Below are positions 1-6,112 of a DNA stretch of 6,112 nucleotides, one piece after another. Position numbers and translations under genes: made by a program. How positions within the stretch are numbered: the stretch's first letter is position 1; each line of letters begins with the position of its first letter. The notes below the pieces were generated by a model. The model was given only the letters and a program-made list of their open reading frames with translations. It did not search any database and had not been told where the DNA came from. Source of the stretch: an uncultured Eubacterium sp. (GTDB taxonomy: Bacteria > Bacillota_A > Clostridia > Lachnospirales > Lachnospiraceae); NCBI GenBank assembly GCA_948560485.1, contig CAOXUF010000138.1, positions 1 to 6,112 of the forward strand. The letters are read 5' to 3'.

Positions 1-768
1 TGCCCACTCCCAAAACTCGTCAAAATACCTTTTCTGATTCTCTTCGTTAGCTTCACCTTCTCTCATCTGTTTGAAATCAGCGCAATCAGTAGCCCATCCT
101 ACTTCCGAAAAAAGAATAAATTTATCAGGGTACATTTCCTTTATTTTTGCATACCACTCTTTATTGATTTCCAAGCCTTCGTCAATAGTGTTGCCATACC
201 ATAGCGGATAAGAATGCAGACTGATAATATCGAGGTGTTCTGCCAGTTCTCCCAAATGCACCCACTCAAATGCGCCTTCGTTAAATGTAACAGGTTTATT
301 TGTGCCTTCTTTTAATCTGTCTGCAAATCGAATCAGCCTCTCTACCGGAACATTATTTGCCCCCCATTGAGGTGTATTCTCATTTCCTACGGAAACAATA
401 TTAATTACATCAGAATATTCATTGGCAATCTGAATCAATTTTTCAATATTTCCATCGTTACGTTCTGCCCTCTGTGCCAATTCTTCTTCTGAAAAGTTTG
501 TCTGCATCCACGGACAGCCCGGATTGTTCACTTCTGATATCAAATCCGGTCCGAGCATCATTTTCATATCAAGCCCCAAATCTCTTATCACCTGACAGGT
601 CATTTCTGCATAACTTACAGGATCATACATTCTGATATATTTAAATCCCAAATTATCAAGAATTTTTAAGTCTTCCACAATCTGTTCATATGTAGGATAT
701 GTACATGTCTTCGGACTCTGTCCTTCTCTATATCCTGAATAGCAAATCGCTCTACCCCATTCAAACAT
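1..768 (-). CDS. GH17 family beta-1,3-glucanase / glucanosyltransferase, C-terminus beyond the window
   Basis: The frame is open from ATG 768 to the left edge (256 codons, no stop), so the gene is 3'-truncated by the window. The product begins MFEWGRAICYSGYREGQSPK, the GH17 opening strand (ICYSGxRxGQxP). It continues with EDLKIL...IRMYD (residues 32-49), MLGPDL (71-76), VSVGNE (125-130), KPVTFNEGAFEW (158-169), ISLHSYPLW (182-190) and LFSEVGW (219-225). By family knowledge, Glu130 of VGNE is the likely acid/base and Glu222 of SEVGW the nucleophile of a retaining beta-1,3-glucan enzyme with a TIM-barrel fold. A GH17 domain is usually about 300 residues, so only the last part is missing. The catalytic domain starts at the first residues with no signal peptide, so the enzyme should be cytoplasmic, which is unusual for GH17. 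In-frame GTG codons at 798 and 789 lack a good ribosome binding site; ATG 768 has one. The gene follows GH94 by 36 bases and is probably co-transcribed with it. Hydrolysis and transglycosylation cannot be told apart from sequence. Confidence 0.9.
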   Translation of the reverse strand, partial: MFEWGRAICYSGYREGQSPKTCTYPTYEQIVEDLKILDNLGFKYIRMYDPVSYAEMTCQVIRDLGLDMKMMLGPDLISEVNNPGCPWMQTNFSEEELAQRAERNDGNIEKLIQIANEYSDVINIVSVGNENTPQWGANNVPVERLIRFADRLKEGTNKPVTFNEGAFEWVHLGELAEHLDIISLHSYPLWYGNTIDEGLEINKEWYAKIKEMYPDKFILFSEVGWATDCADFKQMREGEANEENQKRYFDEFWEWA

Positions 769-776
769 ACCTATGT

Positions 777-782
777 ACCTCC
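777..782 (-). promoter_or_regulatory. Ribosome binding site of the GH17 gene
   Basis: The minus strand reads GGAGGT here, 8 bases before ATG 768. This fixes ATG 768 as the start rather than the in-frame GTG codons at 789 and 798. The whole gap after the GH94 stop is only 36 bases and shows neither promoter nor terminator, which supports an operon. Confidence 0.8.
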
Positions 783-804
783 GCTTCACTTTTTTCACTA
801 TTAT

Positions 805-3501
805 TTATCCCAGTATTGCTGTAATCTGGCTCTTGTCACCTAATTTATCTACATCTTCTTTTGTAATGGTATCTACCTGTCCATACAATTTTCCATCAAT
901 GTAAATCTCTTTGACTCTATAATCATCTACTTCTAATCCAAATGGATTCTGATATGTAACAGTGATATTAACACCTCTGAACATGCATGTAGCACTTGCC
1001 ATACCATTTGCAAACTGTTTTGCAAGAAGTTTCGGCTGCAATTTTAATGCTCCTAACTCTCCCTTAATACCATACATTTCATTGAGAACTGTAAGCAGTA
1101 GCCAGCTGGCAGCACCAGTCAGATAATGGTACATTCCCTGTCCTCTCTGATTAACATATTCAGGAACACCTGGATAAATTCCACTTGCCTGATAATCGTT
1201 ACAATGTTTATACAATGTATTAACAACCTTATATCCTTCTTTTGCAAATCCTCTGCTGTATAACGCATTTGCATACATAACAGCCATGTGAGAAAATACT
1301 GCACCGTTTTCTTTGTGTCCAAAAGCAAAACCAAATAATCTTCCAAGGTCTGTTTTTACTTCCTTGAAATCTGTATTTAAACGATAACCACCAATTTCCT
1401 TATCGTAAAGATATTTATCTGCTGTCTTTGCAATTTCTTCAACCTGTTCTTTCGTTGCAACTTTTGACATAATGGAAAAAACCTGTCCTGTCAGCATCAT
1501 ACGGACACCGCTTTCAAAGTCTCCTTCTACCGCTTTTCCACTGTTATCATAATAACCGTTAAACCATGCATTTCCTTCTTTATCACTGGTCCACTCAGTT
1601 TCTCTGATATGATTTGCTGTCCAGTCTGCCATAGTTTCCAATACTTCACAAAGTTCACTGCATTTTATTTCTGTCTTCTCTCCTGTGATAATATGGTGCA
1701 CTGCCTCACAATATTCACTGAGAACAGCATTCTTCTCTCCAATGTGATCGTATATCTCTTTGTCTGCATGAATTAATATCAGCAATTCTTTTGCTATCGA
1801 CACACTGTCTTTTCCTGTCTTTTCAGAATATGCCCTGATATCTTTTGCAAGATTCTTTAAATTGCCGGCATAAAGTGCAGTAAAAGCAACACTTTCTCCA
1901 CGCTCATCAGCCATATCCAGACCATCATTCCAGTCAGCACCGCGAAGTTTAATATGATTGTGCTCTCCAACATCAAAGAATGATGTCAGGTGCTGGATTA
2001 ATAAATGTTCCAAAACAGTTCCTCTATATGGTTCAGCATCCATCGTCATCTGCTTATTTCCACGGGAATCATTCCATCTGTCATCTCTCTCTTCACCCCT
2101 GTGAATCTGCGCATCTTTAAAATATGTATTCTCCTCACACAGGAACTCAATATCACCTGTCTGCTGTATATAAAGACTTGTTGTAAGATACGGCCAAGCT
2201 CCGTGGTCCATCCAGACTCTTACAATATTATTTCTGTCAGCAATAAATTCTCCCTGTTTTGCGCCGATAATGGTAGCATTTGTTCCGTCAAATCTCACAC
2301 CGCCAAAATTGTCAATCAACATCTGGCGAACCTGTTCCGGTTCCATAATCAGAAGTGCAAGACAATCCTGCCAAAGATCTCTCCAGCCTCTTCCACCTTT
2401 TCCATAATCATGATGTGGAAGGAAGGAACATCCGTAAATTCTTCTTAACATCGGCTGGAAATTCACCCAATGCATCCAGTTATCAAAATCTGTATCTGCA
2501 GAGTTGTAACTTACATTAATCTTCTCCTGCCAAAATTCCTTTGTCTCTTCTAAATATTTATCAAAATGCTTTGTAATTAAATACTTTTTACTGATTTCAG
2601 TAATTTCTGCTTCTGATTCGCCATATCCAAGCGCCATAAGATATGTTCTTCTCTCTTTCGGCTGCAATGTGACATCCTGAAATCTAATTGCCGCAACGGC
2701 CTCGTATCCGTCAACCTGCTCTCCTGCCTTGTAAGGCAACGGTTCATTTTTCACCACATAATATGGATTCTCAAAATTTCCGCCCTTTCCGATAAACTCC
2801 TCTGTCAAAGGACAGAAGCTGATCGGAGAAACCATCTCTCCATTCACATCCTCTTTTGCCAATGCACCATAAAATACAGTGTTCTTATTATGACCTCTCT
2901 CATCAAATGTTAATGTTGGATAAATCATAATGCCATTCTTCACTGTAAATGTTCTATGGAGAAGTGACGTTACATGCCTATGATCTCTGATATTTGATGC
3001 AGAGCGGGCATACATCGGTACTGCTACCGTCGGTGTAATTGTCTGTGGCTTGTCTGATGTGTTCGTAATCTCAAACTTTGTAAGCTCTACTTTCTCTTCC
3101 GTATTCGGAACAAAACTAGTCATAACTGCTCTCAGTCCCATTTCATCAGATTCCCTTTCCACCTGATGCCACATGATTCCGGCAGTTAACTTTACTTTTT
3201 CCTTGTCCTCATCAAAAAGTTTTGCCTGCTGCTTACTGGAGCGTCCTGTTGCTGACCAGGCACCTTTTCCCTCTACATATACCCAAAAATTTCTTGTAGA
3301 TTTATTATTATGTAGATTTTCACTGCTTACCGGCTCTAAAAGAAATGTATTCTGGTCTAATTTGATATCTCCACCCAAATCCGGAGTAATCGCACTCATC
3401 ATTCCGGCTTCATTGGCTAATGGAAAATACATGTAACTCGTCAAATCGGGATTATCCAATGTAAATGTCCCCTTCTTATCCAAATATTTTAAATCGCTCA
3501 T
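805..3501 (-). CDS. GH94 glycoside phosphorylase, probable laminaribiose phosphorylase
   Basis: This is a complete 898-residue cytoplasmic protein with no signal peptide or membrane segment. Visible layout: N-terminal beta-sandwich domain (about 1-300), helical linker (about 300-340), alpha/alpha-barrel catalytic domain (about 341-815) and C-terminal beta domain (about 816-898), the GH94 arrangement. Motifs: LRRIYGCSFLPHHDYGKGGR (352-371) leading into GWRDLWQD (372-379, sugar-binding), GADWNDGLD (521-529) with Asp526 as the likely general acid, ENGAVFSHM (731-739) with His738, and LTGAASW (794-800) with Thr795-Gly796 in the likely phosphate site. The expected reaction is laminaribiose plus phosphate giving glucose plus alpha-glucose 1-phosphate, reversible with inversion. 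The length near 900 residues fits laminaribiose phosphorylases better than cellobiose or chitobiose phosphorylases (about 800) or cellodextrin phosphorylases (nearly 1000). The GH17 and GH161-type neighbours also point to beta-1,3 linkages. Family membership is near certain; the substrate is inferred from resemblance, length and context. ATG 3501 has a strong ribosome binding site, and the first residues match the family start. Confidence 0.93.
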   Translation of the reverse strand: MSDLKYLDKKGTFTLDNPDLTSYMYFPLANEAGMMSAITPDLGGDIKLDQNTFLLEPVSSENLHNNKSTRNFWVYVEGKGAWSATGRSSKQQAKLFDEDKEKVKLTAGIMWHQVERESDEMGLRAVMTSFVPNTEEKVELTKFEITNTSDKPQTITPTVAVPMYARSASNIRDHRHVTSLLHRTFTVKNGIMIYPTLTFDERGHNKNTVFYGALAKEDVNGEMVSPISFCPLTEEFIGKGGNFENPYYVVKNEPLPYKAGEQVDGYEAVAAIRFQDVTLQPKERRTYLMALGYGESEAEITEISKKYLITKHFDKYLEETKEFWQEKINVSYNSADTDFDNWMHWVNFQPMLRRIYGCSFLPHHDYGKGGRGWRDLWQDCLALLIMEPEQVRQMLIDNFGGVRFDGTNATIIGAKQGEFIADRNNIVRVWMDHGAWPYLTTSLYIQQTGDIEFLCEENTYFKDAQIHRGEERDDRWNDSRGNKQMTMDAEPYRGTVLEHLLIQHLTSFFDVGEHNHIKLRGADWNDGLDMADERGESVAFTALYAGNLKNLAKDIRAYSEKTGKDSVSIAKELLILIHADKEIYDHIGEKNAVLSEYCEAVHHIITGEKTEIKCSELCEVLETMADWTANHIRETEWTSDKEGNAWFNGYYDNSGKAVEGDFESGVRMMLTGQVFSIMSKVATKEQVEEIAKTADKYLYDKEIGGYRLNTDFKEVKTDLGRLFGFAFGHKENGAVFSHMAVMYANALYSRGFAKEGYKVVNTLYKHCNDYQASGIYPGVPEYVNQRGQGMYHYLTGAASWLLLTVLNEMYGIKGELGALKLQPKLLAKQFANGMASATCMFRGVNITVTYQNPFGLEVDDYRVKEIYIDGKLYGQVDTITKEDVDKLGDKSQITAILG

Positions 3502-3584
3502 TATTTGCCTCCTAATGCTTTATACGGAAGTTTTTGTACTTCCATCTGAAGCACAAACTTAATGTTGAAAGTTTGTTTCAACAT
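3501..3584 (-). CDS. Possible 27-residue leader ORF coupled to the GH94 gene
   Basis: An open frame runs from ATG 3584 to TAA 3503-3501, with a 27-residue product starting MLKQTFNIKF and ending YKALGGK. Its stop and the GH94 start share one base (TAATG), the usual layout for translational coupling. A TAAGGGAG sequence just upstream could serve as its ribosome binding site, although the spacing is short if GGGAG is the core. In-frame ATGs at 3599 (32 residues) and 3611 (36 residues) also exist, but 3611 is at or before the predicted transcription start. The peptide matches no family I recognise. The inverted repeats of the leader fall within its codons. It could be a real leader peptide or a chance open frame in an A-rich leader; evidence for translation is limited to the start signals and the overlap. 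Confidence 0.3.
   Translation of the reverse strand: MLKQTFNIKFVLQMEVQKLPYKALGGK
3508..3513 (-). promoter_or_regulatory. Ribosome binding site of the GH94 gene
   Basis: The minus strand reads AGGAGG (TAGGAGG when extended to 3514), 6 bases before ATG 3501. It is close to a perfect match to the 16S rRNA 3' end and settles the start. It lies inside the last codons of the possible leader ORF ending at 3501, so translation of the leader would pass over it. None of the leader hairpins directly covers it. Confidence 0.9.
3526..3543 (-). repeat. Leader hairpin, 6-bp stem
   Basis: This is a perfect inverted repeat: GGAAGT pairs with ACTTCC across a 6-base loop. It is the hairpin nearest the GH94 ribosome binding site but leaves that site (3508-3513) unpaired. 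A smaller alternative stem, CTTC (3548-3551) with GAAG (3539-3542), uses part of the same sequence and would exclude it. No run of T follows, so it is not a terminator. Confidence 0.5.
3553..3576 (-). repeat. Leader inverted repeat 2, 8-bp arms overlapping repeat 1
   Basis: Arms ACAAACTT (3576-3569 on the minus strand) and AAGTTTGT (3560-3553) are perfectly complementary across an 8-base loop. After a 2-base bulge, TGAA (3547-3550 read on the plus strand) and TTCA (3577-3580) can add four more pairs. The stem uses bases that form the loop and one arm of the repeat at 3561-3585, so the two structures cannot form together. Confidence 0.6.
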
Positions 3585-3585
3585 T
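3561..3585 (-). repeat. Leader inverted repeat 1, 10-bp perfect arms (operator or RNA hairpin)
   Basis: AATGTTGAAA and its exact complement TTTCAACATT flank a 5-base centre. The repeat lies in the GH94 leader, centred roughly 35 bases downstream of the predicted transcription start. As DNA, a perfect 25-base dyad here would suit a repressor operator; as RNA it would form a stable stem-loop. It resembles no operator I can name: the central CG of LacI-type sites is absent. It also contains the first codons of the possible leader ORF. Confidence 0.65.
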
Positions 3586-3614
3586 TTCTCCCTTAACATG
3601 TGCCTTTTCATTTT

Positions 3615-3642
3615 ATCATACCATAAAATTGTTTCATTACAA
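3615..3642 (-). promoter_or_regulatory. Predicted sigma-A promoter of the GH94-GH17 operon
   Basis: On the minus strand, TTGTAA (3642-3637) is followed after 16 bases by TATGAT (3620-3615). TGG immediately precedes the -10 hexamer and gives an extended -10 element, which compensates for the 4-of-6 match at -35. Transcription would begin near 3608, leaving a leader of about 107 bases before the GH94 start. Position and direction fit an independent promoter for GH94 and GH17, separate from the upstream phosphorylase gene. Confidence 0.6.
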
Positions 3643-3661
3643 CCATTTACTTCACTTTATA

Positions 3662-3690
3662 ATATTAATTTATATACAATCTTTTTTCAA
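3662..3690 (-). promoter_or_regulatory. Weaker alternative promoter
   Basis: TTGAAA (3690-3685, minus strand) is followed after 17 bases by TAATAT (3667-3662). Spacing is ideal and the -35 is good, but the -10 matches only 4 of 6. The whole stretch 3643-3712 is nearly pure A and T, so chance matches are expected. It could act as a second start or as an AT-rich upstream element for the promoter at 3615-3642. Confidence 0.25.
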
Positions 3691-3712
3691 TAATATATAT
3701 TTATATGTAATA

Positions 3713-3742
3713 AGCCCCGGTACGCATCAGCATACCAGGGCT
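3713..3742 (-). terminator. Strong hairpin after the GH161-type gene, probable terminator
   Basis: The minus strand reads AGCCCTGGTATGC, a four-base loop TGAT, then GCGTACCGGGGCT. This gives a 13-bp stem with two G-U wobbles and no bulge. It lies 37 bases beyond the stop codon of the GH161-type gene. The downstream bases (TATTACATATAA) are AT-rich but not a clean T run, so termination could be partial. Alternatively the hairpin may protect the mRNA 3' end. On the plus strand no T run follows either, and no gene would need it there. Confidence 0.6.
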
Positions 3743-3779
3743 ATCCCTTAGCATTTTCTATTCAAAGCCAAATTCATTA

Positions 3780-6112
3780 CTAGCAGAAATAAACTGTTAT
3801 AGCTGAAACCTTACCGTCACGAACAGCTTCTGCCATTTCTCCAACAATCTTTCCTTCTGTTGCTACAGTTTCGCCGTTTATTTCAACTTTTGAAACCTTA
3901 GCAGCATCTTCGCCATAAGTATTCTTTCCTGTATTGTTTACATATGTAACATCACATGTGGAAAGAAGTCTGAATGTAACTTTTCCTTCATCAAAGAGCC
4001 AGTTAGCAATCTTCGGATCAAAGTTTAATACTAACTTACCGTCTTCATATGTAAATACCTTGCCACCCATCATCATTTCAATCCACATAGAAATCATCTC
4101 TGTTGTAGAACCTGAAAGTCTTGCAACAAAACCTCTTCCGTGAATATCTTCATTAGGATTTGCACTTGATGCAAGGAATGATGAATTTTCAAGAGTACTT
4201 CTTCCATACATATTTGGATCTAAGAATGGAATCAACGCTCTTGTAATTGTTTCATAATACTCATCATAAAGTCCTGCTTTAATCATAGCAAGAATGTATT
4301 TATATTCCATGTGAAGGAATACATTTTCTCTTTCCTGCCAGCCTGGTGTAAATGCACGACAACGTCCATTTTCCATAGAGCACTCTTCGATAGAAGCTGA
4401 AGTCTTGTACATTGCCAGTTTCTGGTCATAAAGACCTGTTTCCTTAACTTTATTGTACATCTCTCTTGCTGTATCTGTATCGACATAACCCATCATACGA
4501 GCTGGTCCTTCTAAGAAATATGGCAACGGAACTGCTTTAAATTCCTTAACTTTTACCTTTGGCAGTCCGTAATGACTGATAACAGCCTCACCATTTGCAT
4601 CTACCACAGGTTCAAAATCAACAGCTTCATGAGTAATATATGTAGGAACCAGTCCATTACCCATTTCGATTGCTTTTTCAATACCTTTTTCAATCTTATC
4701 TGCAAATGCATTGAATACTTCTGCAATATGAGCTTTAGAAACTGTTGCTTCTTCTCCACTAAAGTAAAGTTTTACGCTCTCTCTGTAGTTTTCTCTAATT
4801 GCAGCAACCTTATCCCAGTATGCAAAATCGCTCAATGTGCCGGCATTATACTCATCAAGTGCAGCCTTTACATCATCCATGTACTGTGCGATTTCTGCTG
4901 GCATTACAACTTCACCATCACCTGCAAAATTTTCTGTAATAAAGCTTACTAATCTCTTTAATTCAAATGTTTCCGGTGTACCTGAACCAAACAATCCCGG
5001 AAGTCCATTCATGGCGTCATTCCATCCCGGTTTTCCACCTTCCATCTCTACACCAATACCATCAACGTCAAGCTGTGCGAACTTGCTAAGAGCAAGAATT
5101 ACCATCTTAACTGCCAATGTTGTATGGTAAATATTTTCGTCCTTGGTCTTTAACCAGTTGGTTGCCCACTTATTAAATCCCGGACGTGCAAGTTTATCAG
5201 CATCTTCTACTTCCATGCCGTACTGACGTACATCACCCTTTTTATTGATAACGTATTTCTCATCTCTTGGCACAACGAAAGCTACACTGTCATAAAACTT
5301 GTATGTTTTATCTTCAAACAATAATTCATTTAATTTATCCGGGTAAACGCTTAAGTAATTATCTACTAAGTCCATGTTGTAATCCCAGTGATCACTCCAA
5401 TAACCTTCACCAAATCCTGCTTCAATATTCTGGTCGCAGTTATTTAAGATTTCAGCAATGAAATCACCGTCATCAATCTTAACATCCAACCCAAGTTTTG
5501 CAATTGTATTTGAAATCTGACCTGGTGTGAACTTACCCGCTACAATTTTTTCAATCGCAGAAGCATCGCCGTTAATGTTTTCTTTTACATAAGCCTGAAC
5601 ATCTGCTTCTTTTCCCGGTGTTACGTTGAATAAACTTGGTCTTACTTCCAATGGGTTATAACCATCTGCCTGTACTAAACTAAAGAATGTCTTTACATTA
5701 AATTCTCCAACGTCTTTATTGAAGAATACGTCATTTCTTCTATTCTGTGAAACATCACGGAAGTTTCCGTTACCCTGTGAATAATATTCAGCGGCAATAG
5801 AAAAGAAATTGTAATCTCTCTCCGGATCTCCGTGCTTTCTGCTAAATAAGTGAATAATAGACTTGTTTCCGTCTTTATTTAAAACGTATGGGTAACCACC
5901 ACGAAGGAAGTTATCAAGATACCATTGTTCAATGTACTGATCAAACTTACCTGCTGCCGTATGTGTCTTAACATCTGATGTAAAACTGTCAGCCAGTTCT
6001 TCAGCTTCCACAAACTTATCAGCAATATATCCCTGTTTTGTAAATGTATCTAATTTTGCATTAATCTGTTCTTCTGAACCTGCAAATCCCATCATTGTAT
6101 CAAATGTAATTG
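3780..6112 (-). CDS. GH161/GH149-type beta-1,3-glucan phosphorylase, N-terminus beyond the window
   Basis: The frame has no stop between TAG 3780-3782 and the right edge, so the N-terminal part is missing. The in-frame ATGs at 6095 and 6092 are internal: residues ITFDT precede them, and the family's N-terminal beta-sandwich (some 300 residues) is absent. Numbering from Met 6095, motifs are QWYLDNFLRGGYP (57-69), SRKHGDPERDYNFF (85-98), QGNGNFRDVSQNRRNDVFF (107-125), VQADGYNPLEVRPSLF (141-156), GKPGWNDAMNGLPGLFGSG (354-372) with Asp360 as the likely general acid, ENVFLHM (590-596) and GRGFVARLSGSTTEM (653-667). The last two mirror the phosphate-site motifs of GH94 (ENGAVFSHM and LTGAASW). The family removes terminal glucose from beta-1,3-glucans and oligosaccharides by phosphorolysis, giving glucose 1-phosphate, in the cytoplasm. 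GH161 is favoured over GH149 because GH161 members come largely from Firmicutes such as Paenibacillus; the two families share these motifs. The GH94 and GH17 genes downstream support the beta-1,3 specificity. Confidence 0.88.
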   Translation of the reverse strand, partial: ITFDTMMGFAGSEEQINAKLDTFTKQGYIADKFVEAEELADSFTSDVKTHTAAGKFDQYIEQWYLDNFLRGGYPYVLNKDGNKSIIHLFSRKHGDPERDYNFFSIAAEYYSQGNGNFRDVSQNRRNDVFFNKDVGEFNVKTFFSLVQADGYNPLEVRPSLFNVTPGKEADVQAYVKENINGDASAIEKIVAGKFTPGQISNTIAKLGLDVKIDDGDFIAEILNNCDQNIEAGFGEGYWSDHWDYNMDLVDNYLSVYPDKLNELLFEDKTYKFYDSVAFVVPRDEKYVINKKGDVRQYGMEVEDADKLARPGFNKWATNWLKTKDENIYHTTLAVKMVILALSKFAQLDVDGIGVEMEGGKPGWNDAMNGLPGLFGSGTPETFELKRLVSFITENFAGDGEVVMPAEIAQYMDDVKAALDEYNAGTLSDFAYWDKVAAIRENYRESVKLYFSGEEATVSKAHIAEVFNAFADKIEKGIEKAIEMGNGLVPTYITHEAVDFEPVVDANGEAVISHYGLPKVKVKEFKAVPLPYFLEGPARMMGYVDTDTAREMYNKVKETGLYDQKLAMYKTSASIEECSMENGRCRAFTPGWQERENVFLHMEYKYILAMIKAGLYDEYYETITRALIPFLDPNMYGRSTLENSSFLASSANPNEDIHGRGFVARLSGSTTEMISMWIEMMMGGKVFTYEDGKLVLNFDPKIANWLFDEGKVTFRLLSTCDVTYVNNTGKNTYGEDAAKVSKVEINGETVATEGKIVGEMAEAVRDGKVSAITVYFC

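Larger units (their letters stand above)
3502..3779. other. Intergenic regulatory region between the two phosphorylase genes
   Basis: This 278-base gap contains, in minus-strand order, the terminator-like hairpin, about 70 bases of nearly pure A+T sequence, the predicted extended -10 promoter and a structured leader of about 107 bases. I see no tRNA, no recognised riboswitch class, no CcpA-type catabolite site and no mobile-element remnant. Confidence 0.7.

Noticed and set aside
787..798. In-frame GTG codons as the GH17 start
   Set aside because: Neither has a good ribosome binding site, and GGAGGT with 8-base spacing serves ATG 768, directly before the conserved first strand.
1119..1346. 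Minus-strand open frame of 75 codons inside the GH94 gene
   Set aside because: It lies in another frame within strongly conserved GH94 sequence, has no family resemblance and no good ribosome binding site; it is a shadow frame.
2005..2448. Plus-strand open frame of 147 codons opposite GH94
   Set aside because: It is antisense to the conserved catalytic region, its product is low in recognisable motifs, and it has no plausible promoter or ribosome binding site.
805..3501. Cellobiose or cellodextrin phosphorylase as the GH94 product
   Set aside because: The length near 900 residues and beta-1,3-glucan neighbours favour laminaribiose phosphorylase; this remains to be shown by assay, so the rejection is provisional.
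3502..3779. CcpA-type catabolite-response or LacI-type operator
   Set aside because: No sequence with the central CG pattern of those sites was found; the dyad at 3561-3585 has a different, CG-free centre.
4572..5130. Overlapping plus-strand open frames opposite the GH161-type gene
   Set aside because: Both are reverse-strand shadows of a conserved coding region, rich in Cys, Ser, Phe and Ile as expected from antisense reading.
6090..6095. ATGATG as the true start of the GH161-type gene
   Set aside because: The frame remains open upstream to the window edge, no ribosome binding site precedes it, and the family needs a further N-terminal domain of some 300 residues.

Overview
The window is an A+T-rich stretch with strong AGGAGG-type ribosome binding sites. 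Its coding style and enzyme set suggest a low-GC Gram-positive bacterium, most likely a Clostridia/Lachnospiraceae-type fermenter. That assignment is inferred from composition and protein resemblance, not from a marker gene. All genes lie on the minus strand, so transcription runs from high to low coordinates.

The layout, in transcription order, is as follows. (1) 6112-3780 holds a 5'-truncated gene for a large glycan phosphorylase of the GH161/GH149 type (beta-1,3-glucan phosphorylase). (2) 3779-3502 is a 278-base intergenic region. It holds a 13-bp hairpin just after the first gene, one good and one weaker candidate promoter, a leader with overlapping inverted repeats, and a possible short leader ORF whose stop codon overlaps the next start codon. 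(3) 3501-805 is a complete GH94 phosphorylase of 898 residues, most likely laminaribiose phosphorylase. (4) 36 bases later, 768-1 is the first 256 codons of a GH17 beta-1,3-glucanase or glucanosyltransferase. It has no signal peptide and runs off the left edge.

Together the genes describe an intracellular beta-1,3-glucan (laminarin-type) module. GH17 would cut or remodel imported beta-1,3-gluco-oligosaccharides. The GH161-type enzyme would shorten them by phosphorolysis, releasing glucose 1-phosphate. The GH94 enzyme would split the remaining laminaribiose into glucose and glucose 1-phosphate, saving ATP compared with hydrolysis and kinase action. No transporter or regulator is visible, and these may lie outside the window. 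The most unusual part is the GH94 leader, where mutually exclusive hairpins coincide with a possible translationally coupled leader peptide.
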